Translations under genes and position numbers: made by a program
The notes under the pieces: model-generated
What the model was told of the DNA's origin: nothing
Database searches by the model: none
Seen by the model: only the letters and a program-made list of their open reading frames with translations
Source of the DNA: Desulfobacteraceae bacterium UBA5616
Lineage (GTDB): Bacteria; Desulfobacterota; Desulfobacteria; Desulfobacterales; UBA5616
DNA length: 26,658 nt
Assembly (NCBI GenBank): GCA_002423615.1
Contig: DIKO01000098.1
Coordinates: 1-26,658 of the forward strand
Reading direction: 5' to 3'
Part shown: positions 22,206 through 26,658 of the stretch, in pieces
How the letters are laid out: every line of letters begins with the position of its first letter
Numbering within the stretch: position 1 is the first letter of the stretch

Positions 22206-23786
22206 ATGAAAGTTCTGGTGAGCGACAACTTGGGAGACATCGGCGTCCAGATGTTTCAAAAGGAAGAAGGCATTGAAGTTGACGTAAAAACGGGGCTGGC
22301 CCCGGATGAACTGAAAAAAATTATTGGAGAATATGATGCACTGGTCATCCGAAGCGCAACTAAGGTGACGGAAGACCTTCTTTCCTCAGCAAAGCGCCTC
22401 AAGGTCGTGGGAAGGGCCGGCATCGGTCTTGACAACGTGGACATTCCGGCTGCTACCAAGCGGGGTATTGCGGTTATGAACACCCCCGGAGGCAATGTCA
22501 TAACCACTGCCGAACACGCCATTGCCATGATGCTCTCCCTGACCCGGAAAATTCCCACCGGGACTTCCACCCTTAAGCAGGGCAAATGGGAAAAAAAGAA
22601 ACTCCAGGGTCGGGAAATCTTCAACAAGGTGCTGGGAGTTATCGGTTTCGGGAAAATCGGCTCCATTGTTGCCGACCGGGCAAGGGGCCTTAAAATGCGG
22701 GTGATCGTCTACGATCCTTATGTGACACCTGAGAATATTGAGAAGGCGGGATTTCAAAGCGTTTCCCTGGAAGAATTGTATAAACAATCGGATTACATCA
22801 CCATTCATGTACCCAAGCTCAATGATACGGTGGGTTTTTTGAACAAAAAAGCCTTTGATCAGATGAAAGACGGCGCCATGGTGATCAACTGCGCCAGGGG
22901 CGGAATCGTAAACGAGTCGGATCTTTATGCAGCCATTAAATCAGGAAAAATTGCAGGTGCTGCGCTGGATGTTTTCGAAAAAGAACCCCCTGGAGACAAC
23001 CCTTTATTCGAACTGGACAATCTGGTCTGCACCCCCCATCTGGGGGCTTCCACCAAAGAAGCGCAAACCAACGTGGCCGTTCAGGTGGCGGCCCAGATTA
23101 TCGATTTTCTGAAAAACGGCACCATCATGAACGCCGTCAACGTTCCTTCGGTAACAGGGGAGTTGCTGGAAAAACTCCGTCCCTATTTATCGCTGGCCAA
23201 TCAGATGGGGCTTCTTCTGGCTCAGTTAAGCGAGGGTCCCCTGAAAGAAATCACCATCGAATATGCGGGAGATTTTCAGGGGCTTGATATGGCGCCCGTT
23301 ACAACGGCCGTATTGAAAGGCATTCTGACGCCGGTTGTCAAGGACGATGTCAATTTTGTCAATGCTTCGAGCATTGCCAATGAAAGAGGCATCAAGGTCA
23401 TGGAAGCCACCAGCCAGGATTCCAAGGAATATCTCAACCTCATCACCGTCAAAGCCGCCACTCCCAGTACCGCGAACACGGTATCCGGAACTATTTTTGG
23501 GAAAAACGACTCAAGGGTGGTTAAAATAAACGACTTCAGACTTGAAATGGTTCTGGAAGGGCACCTGGCCCTGATCTACAATGTCGATAAACCCGGCTCG
23601 ATCGGCCAGATCGGTTCAACATTGGGAAAACACGGCGTCAACATCGCCAGAATGCAGGTTGGTCAGGCGGAAGACGGAGAAAGAAATATCATTTTTCTGT
23701 GTACGGACACCGCCATATCCGATGAGGTCATTGAGGATCTGCGATCCCTGACGTTGGTGAAATCCGTGACACCGCTTAAATTTTAG
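22206..23786 (+). CDS. serA: D-3-phosphoglycerate dehydrogenase
   Basis: The 526-aa enzyme catalyses the first step of serine synthesis from 3-phosphoglycerate in the cytoplasm. Domains in order: substrate-binding part (VIRSATKVTEDLL, GRAGIGLDNVD), NAD fold GVIGFGKIGSIVADRA, catalytic INCARGGIVNE and TPHLGAST with the active His, then an allosteric-substrate-binding domain from about residue 320 and a C-terminal ACT domain (ALIYNVDKPGSIGQIGSTLGKHGVNIARMQVG). The long form suggests serine feedback. AAAGGAGAAAGAAA precedes the ATG. Confidence 0.97.
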   Translation: MKVLVSDNLGDIGVQMFQKEEGIEVDVKTGLAPDELKKIIGEYDALVIRSATKVTEDLLSSAKRLKVVGRAGIGLDNVDIPAATKRGIAVMNTPGGNVITTAEHAIAMMLSLTRKIPTGTSTLKQGKWEKKKLQGREIFNKVLGVIGFGKIGSIVADRARGLKMRVIVYDPYVTPENIEKAGFQSVSLEELYKQSDYITIHVPKLNDTVGFLNKKAFDQMKDGAMVINCARGGIVNESDLYAAIKSGKIAGAALDVFEKEPPGDNPLFELDNLVCTPHLGASTKEAQTNVAVQVAAQIIDFLKNGTIMNAVNVPSVTGELLEKLRPYLSLANQMGLLLAQLSEGPLKEITIEYAGDFQGLDMAPVTTAVLKGILTPVVKDDVNFVNASSIANERGIKVMEATSQDSKEYLNLITVKAATPSTANTVSGTIFGKNDSRVVKINDFRLEMVLEGHLALIYNVDKPGSIGQIGSTLGKHGVNIARMQVGQAEDGERNIIFLCTDTAISDEVIEDLRSLTLVKSVTPLKF

Positions 23787-23826
23787 CCATGATTCGAATG
23801 CACGCCTTTTGGATTGGAGGTTGAAG

Positions 23827-24222
23827 ATGCCGGAGGATAACAAAGGGTTTACTATTCATGATAAACGTTTTTCCGCCGGGGAAGATAAGGATTCCGGCAC
23901 CCAGACAGACACAGGTCCCAAGGATCCCTCATCATCCCAAAAGCCAAAAGATAAAGGGGTAATTGATGAGTCAAAACTGCCTGAAATCAATTTCATGACA
24001 TTTGTCATATCCTTGAATGCGTCAGCCATGGTTCATCTGGGAATCATAGAAGACCCGGCCACCGGAGAAAAATGCAAGAATCTGACGCTGGGAAAACAAA
24101 CCATTGATATTCTGGGCATTCTGGAGGAAAAAACCAGAGGCAATCTTTCCAGGGATGAAGAAAATATGCTGAAGGATATCCTTTATGACCTGCGCATCAT
24201 TTATGTGAAAGAAAAATCATAA
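23827..24222 (+). CDS. DUF1844 family protein
   Basis: TTGGAGGTTGAAG before the ATG at MPEDNKGFTIHDKRF gives 131 aa. The first half is polar and probably disordered (Lys, Asp, Ser, Pro-rich). The second half is the DUF1844 domain: INFMTFVISLNASAMVHLGIIEDPATGEKCKNLTLGKQTIDILGILEEKTRGNLSRDEE. The family is widespread in Desulfobacterota and other phyla, with unknown function. It lies between serA and the DegP gene, reading the same way. Confidence 0.9.
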   Translation: MPEDNKGFTIHDKRFSAGEDKDSGTQTDTGPKDPSSSQKPKDKGVIDESKLPEINFMTFVISLNASAMVHLGIIEDPATGEKCKNLTLGKQTIDILGILEEKTRGNLSRDEENMLKDILYDLRIIYVKEKS

Positions 24223-24256
24223 TTTTCCGGCGATAAAACGCCAAAGGATTGATTAA

Positions 24257-25702
24257 ATGACATCTTTTTTATTTGCACCTGTTAATTTAAAAGGCGTTCG
24301 GTTTGCCCTGCGGATCTTATTGATCATCGGTTTTACGATGATTCCCCTGACTCCGGCCAATTCCCCAAGGGCGGGAAATTTTCCGGAAAGTTTCAGCCAG
24401 CTTGCAGAAAAAGCCAGCCCTGCCGTTGTCAATATTCGGACGGTCACCATAAATCCCGAAGGGGGAAGGGTTTATCGTGATTTTTACAAAGGACCCTTTG
24501 ATAAAGACGACCCCATGAAGGATTTTTTCGATCGTTTTTTTGAACAGGATCCCCAGCGGGAATATAAGCAAAAAAGCCTGGGTTCCGGGTTTATCATTGA
24601 TAAGCACGGCTTTATCGTAACCAATAATCATGTGGTGGAGAATGCCGATCAAATAACCGTTCAGCTGAATAACGGCAAGGAATACGATGCCGACATCATC
24701 GGACGGGACCCCAATACGGATCTTGCGCTCATCAAAATAAAGCCGACCGATGATCTTCCCTATATCGAATTGGGAGATTCCAACACATTGAAAGTGGGGC
24801 AATGGGTAATGGCTATCGGGAACCCCTTTGGTCTGGAGCACACCGTCACTGCGGGCATTGTCAGTGCCATGGGGCGGGTGATCGGTTCCGGCCCTTATGA
24901 TGATTTCATTCAAACCGACGCTTCCATCAATCCCGGAAACAGCGGCGGCCCACTTTTAGACATGAACGGAAAGGTTGTCGGAATTAATACCGCTATTGTT
25001 GCAGGCGGCCAGGGAATTGGGTTCGCCATTCCAACAAAATTGGCTGCAGGCATAATTGATCAGTTGAAACGCAATGGAGAAGTCACCCGCGGATGGTTAG
25101 GCGTCGGAGTTCAACCCCTGGACAAGGAACTGGGAGATTATTACGGCATTAAAGATGGAAAGGGCGTTCTGATTACCGATGTTTTTCCCGGTGACCCTGC
25201 TGAGAAAGGCGGAATCAAGCCTAAAGACGTCATTGTATCGGTCAATGGCGTCAAGATAGAAACGCCCCGTGACCTGACCGGGACCATCGCCGATTTAACC
25301 GTCGGCGATACGGCCAAAATAGATATTTATAGAGAGAGCAAACGTATAACCTTTAATGTTAAAATCGGAAAAAGACCGGACGATAACAATTTCGCGACAA
25401 ACAATGGAAAAGAAATCAAAAATGAACTGGGAATCCGGGTTACGGATTTGACACCGGAAATGTCCGCGCAATTTAATCTCGGCCAGGAAAAAGGGGTTGT
25501 GATCACCGATGTCGCACCCGGCGGCAAAGGTGAAAAAGCCGGCCTGATGGCGGGGGACCTTATCAAGGAGATCAATCATATGGAAATCACCTCCACGGAG
25601 GCTTACAGCACCGCTATCGAAAAAATCAAGTCCGGGGAATCGATAAACTTTTTCATCAGACGAATGAATACCGGATTTATCGTTATCAAAATGGAGAAAT
25701 GA
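24257..25702 (+). CDS. degP: Periplasmic serine protease/chaperone, DegP/HtrA family
   Basis: The protein has 481 aa. A signal peptide (residues about 12-36, ending TPANS) is followed by an LA-like loop (FYKGPFDKDDPMKDFFDRFF) and the trypsin-like domain with catalytic H125 (TNNHVV), D155 (NTDLALIK) and S229 (NPGNSGGP). Two PDZ domains follow (RGWLGVGVQPL onward and ELGIRVTDLTPEM onward). It degrades or refolds damaged envelope proteins. AAAGGA lies nine bases upstream of the ATG. Proximity to the mla operon fits an envelope-maintenance theme, though they are separate units. Confidence 0.97.
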   Translation: MTSFLFAPVNLKGVRFALRILLIIGFTMIPLTPANSPRAGNFPESFSQLAEKASPAVVNIRTVTINPEGGRVYRDFYKGPFDKDDPMKDFFDRFFEQDPQREYKQKSLGSGFIIDKHGFIVTNNHVVENADQITVQLNNGKEYDADIIGRDPNTDLALIKIKPTDDLPYIELGDSNTLKVGQWVMAIGNPFGLEHTVTAGIVSAMGRVIGSGPYDDFIQTDASINPGNSGGPLLDMNGKVVGINTAIVAGGQGIGFAIPTKLAAGIIDQLKRNGEVTRGWLGVGVQPLDKELGDYYGIKDGKGVLITDVFPGDPAEKGGIKPKDVIVSVNGVKIETPRDLTGTIADLTVGDTAKIDIYRESKRITFNVKIGKRPDDNNFATNNGKEIKNELGIRVTDLTPEMSAQFNLGQEKGVVITDVAPGGKGEKAGLMAGDLIKEINHMEITSTEAYSTAIEKIKSGESINFFIRRMNTGFIVIKMEK

Positions 25703-25724
25703 CATCGAGCGTCATTTATTTTTC

Positions 25725-26579
25725 ATGAAAATATCCTCACCTGCCAAAATCAATCTGTTCTTAATGGTGAAGGGGAGAAGAAAAGACGGTTATCATGATA
25801 TAGAAACGCTGTTATGCCGTGTGACCTTATTTGACTCCATAGCCATTGATTTTGGCGGGAATGGGGTTCGATGTTCCTGTTCAAATCCGGACGTGCCTGA
25901 CGATGAAGCAAATTTAGCCCATCGTGCCGCCGTTATTTTTTTCTCAAGGTTGAAAACGGAAAAACCCCGATGGCAAACCGGGGTGAGGATTGAAATTGAA
26001 AAACACATCCCCATCGGCGCGGGCTTAGGCGGCGGGAGCAGCAACGCAGCCAGTGTTTTATTGGCATTAAACGAGTATTTCGATGACATGTTCCCGTGTG
26101 AAGAACTGATGCACATGGGTTTTTCCATTGGTGCGGACGTCCCTTTTTTCATCTTCAAGAAGCCGGCGATCGCAAGGGGAATAGGGGAAAGGCTGACTAT
26201 TTATGAGGGTATTAAATCATTTAAGGTTCTGCTGGTCTATCCGGGAACCCATGTTTCAACTGCGGCCGTATATAAAAATCTGAATTTAACATTGACAAAT
26301 TGTGAGCAAAAGCTTAATGGTTTGCTTTTTAAAAATGAGCAATTTTCCGTTCAACGACATTTATGCAACGACTTGGAGACGTCGGCGGAAGCCATGTGTC
26401 CTGAAATTTCGGCTATTAAAGCAAGCCTGATAGCCAACGGCGCGGAGGGAAGTCTCATGACGGGAAGCGGATCCGGCGTTTTCGGCCTTTTTTCTGATGC
26501 CGAGAATGCCCGTCAGGCTTATCGCCGGCTTTCGGTCAACAGGGGTTGGCATTTATTTTTAGCGGATATGATGATCTAA
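25725..26579 (+). CDS. ispE: 4-diphosphocytidyl-2-C-methyl-D-erythritol kinase
   Basis: This 284-aa GHMP kinase starts with SPAKINLFL (catalytic Lys) and GRRKDGYHDIETL. It has the ATP-binding glycine loop PIGAGLGGGSSNAAS and the active Asp in GADVPFF, and ends with the LMTGSGSGVFGLF motif. It phosphorylates CDP-methylerythritol in the non-mevalonate isoprenoid pathway. The start lies 22 bases after the protease stop, without a strong ribosome site. Followed by a tRNA, as often seen in this group of bacteria. Confidence 0.96.
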   Translation: MKISSPAKINLFLMVKGRRKDGYHDIETLLCRVTLFDSIAIDFGGNGVRCSCSNPDVPDDEANLAHRAAVIFFSRLKTEKPRWQTGVRIEIEKHIPIGAGLGGGSSNAASVLLALNEYFDDMFPCEELMHMGFSIGADVPFFIFKKPAIARGIGERLTIYEGIKSFKVLLVYPGTHVSTAAVYKNLNLTLTNCEQKLNGLLFKNEQFSVQRHLCNDLETSAEAMCPEISAIKASLIANGAEGSLMTGSGSGVFGLFSDAENARQAYRRLSVNRGWHLFLADMMI

Positions 26580-26629
26580 GCGTTTTTCTTGGATCACTTA
26601 AGCCCGTTGAAGGGTTGATATATTTATTC

Positions 26630-26658
26630 AGGGGCGTCGTCAAGCGGTAAGACACAGG
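26630..26658 (+). tRNA. tRNA, probably Gln (5' 29 bases only)
   Basis: The last 29 bases begin AGGGGCGTCGTCAAGCGGTAA. They contain an acceptor strand, the D arm CGTCAAGCGGTAAGACAC and the start of the anticodon stem, a pattern typical of bacterial tRNA-Gln. The anticodon is outside the window, so the amino acid is inferred from similarity. Confidence 0.7.

Noticed and set aside
26580..26629. A terminator between ispE and the tRNA.
   Set aside because: Only a 3-4 bp GCCC/GGG pairing without a T run is visible.
1..26658. CRISPR arrays, insertion sequences, integrases, attachment sites.
   Set aside because: No tandem spaced repeats, transposase or integrase reading frames, or flanking repeats were seen.

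Overview
The window looks like chromosome of a sulfate-reducing or related anaerobic member of the Desulfobacterota, most likely near Desulfobacteraceae. This rests on gene content: a 2Fe superoxide reductase, a rubredoxin / flavodiiron / NADH:rubredoxin reductase set, multihaem c-type cytochromes, and several small families I associate with Desulfovibrio-type genomes. It is inference, because no rRNA or other phylogenetic marker is present.

Positions 1 to about 15.7 kb are all on the minus strand and form a redox and oxygen-defence island. In transcription order it holds: a membrane-anchored thioredoxin-fold YyaL/DUF255 protein; a glutaredoxin with a ferredoxin-thioredoxin reductase catalytic subunit; a small zinc-ribbon protein; a PerR-type regulator; a 69-aa unknown protein; superoxide reductase; cytochrome bd oxidase (cydA, cydB); a triheme c-type cytochrome; a flavodoxin-fold / arsenate-reductase fusion; an NADH:rubredoxin-type oxidoreductase; rubredoxin; a flavodiiron oxygen reductase; a monocluster ferredoxin; a HEAT-like protein; and a second bd-superfamily-like complex. 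That last complex has a 349-aa membrane subunit and a CydA-like subunit fused to a domain with at least six haem c sites, which runs off the left edge. Together these genes could remove superoxide (Dfx), peroxide (via PerR control) and O2, the last by two routes: quinol to bd oxidase, and NADH to rubredoxin to flavodiiron protein.

Positions 15.7-18.0 kb are a regulatory hinge. A plus-strand small gene (DVU0772-like) sits behind a very good sigma-54 promoter and converges on a minus-strand PAS sigma-54 activator with a cysteine cluster. Several perfect dyads lie in the two intergenic regions. One 26-bp bipartite motif occurs both upstream of the thioredoxin-fold gene and in the 388-bp gap between perR and the 69-aa gene.

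Positions 18.0-26.6 kb are plus-strand housekeeping genes. A retrograde phospholipid transport operon (mlaE, mlaF, mlaD, mlaC, mlaA) follows a consensus sigma-70 promoter, and its ATPase carries a C-terminal degenerate GGDEF domain. Then come serA, a DUF1844 gene, a DegP/HtrA protease, ispE, and the first 29 bases of a tRNA, probably tRNA-Gln, cut by the right edge.

The most unusual items are the multihaem CydA-like complex inside an aerobic-stress operon, the MlaF-GGDEF fusion, the flavoprotein-ArsC fusion with a broken iron-sulfur motif, and the shared operator-like motif.
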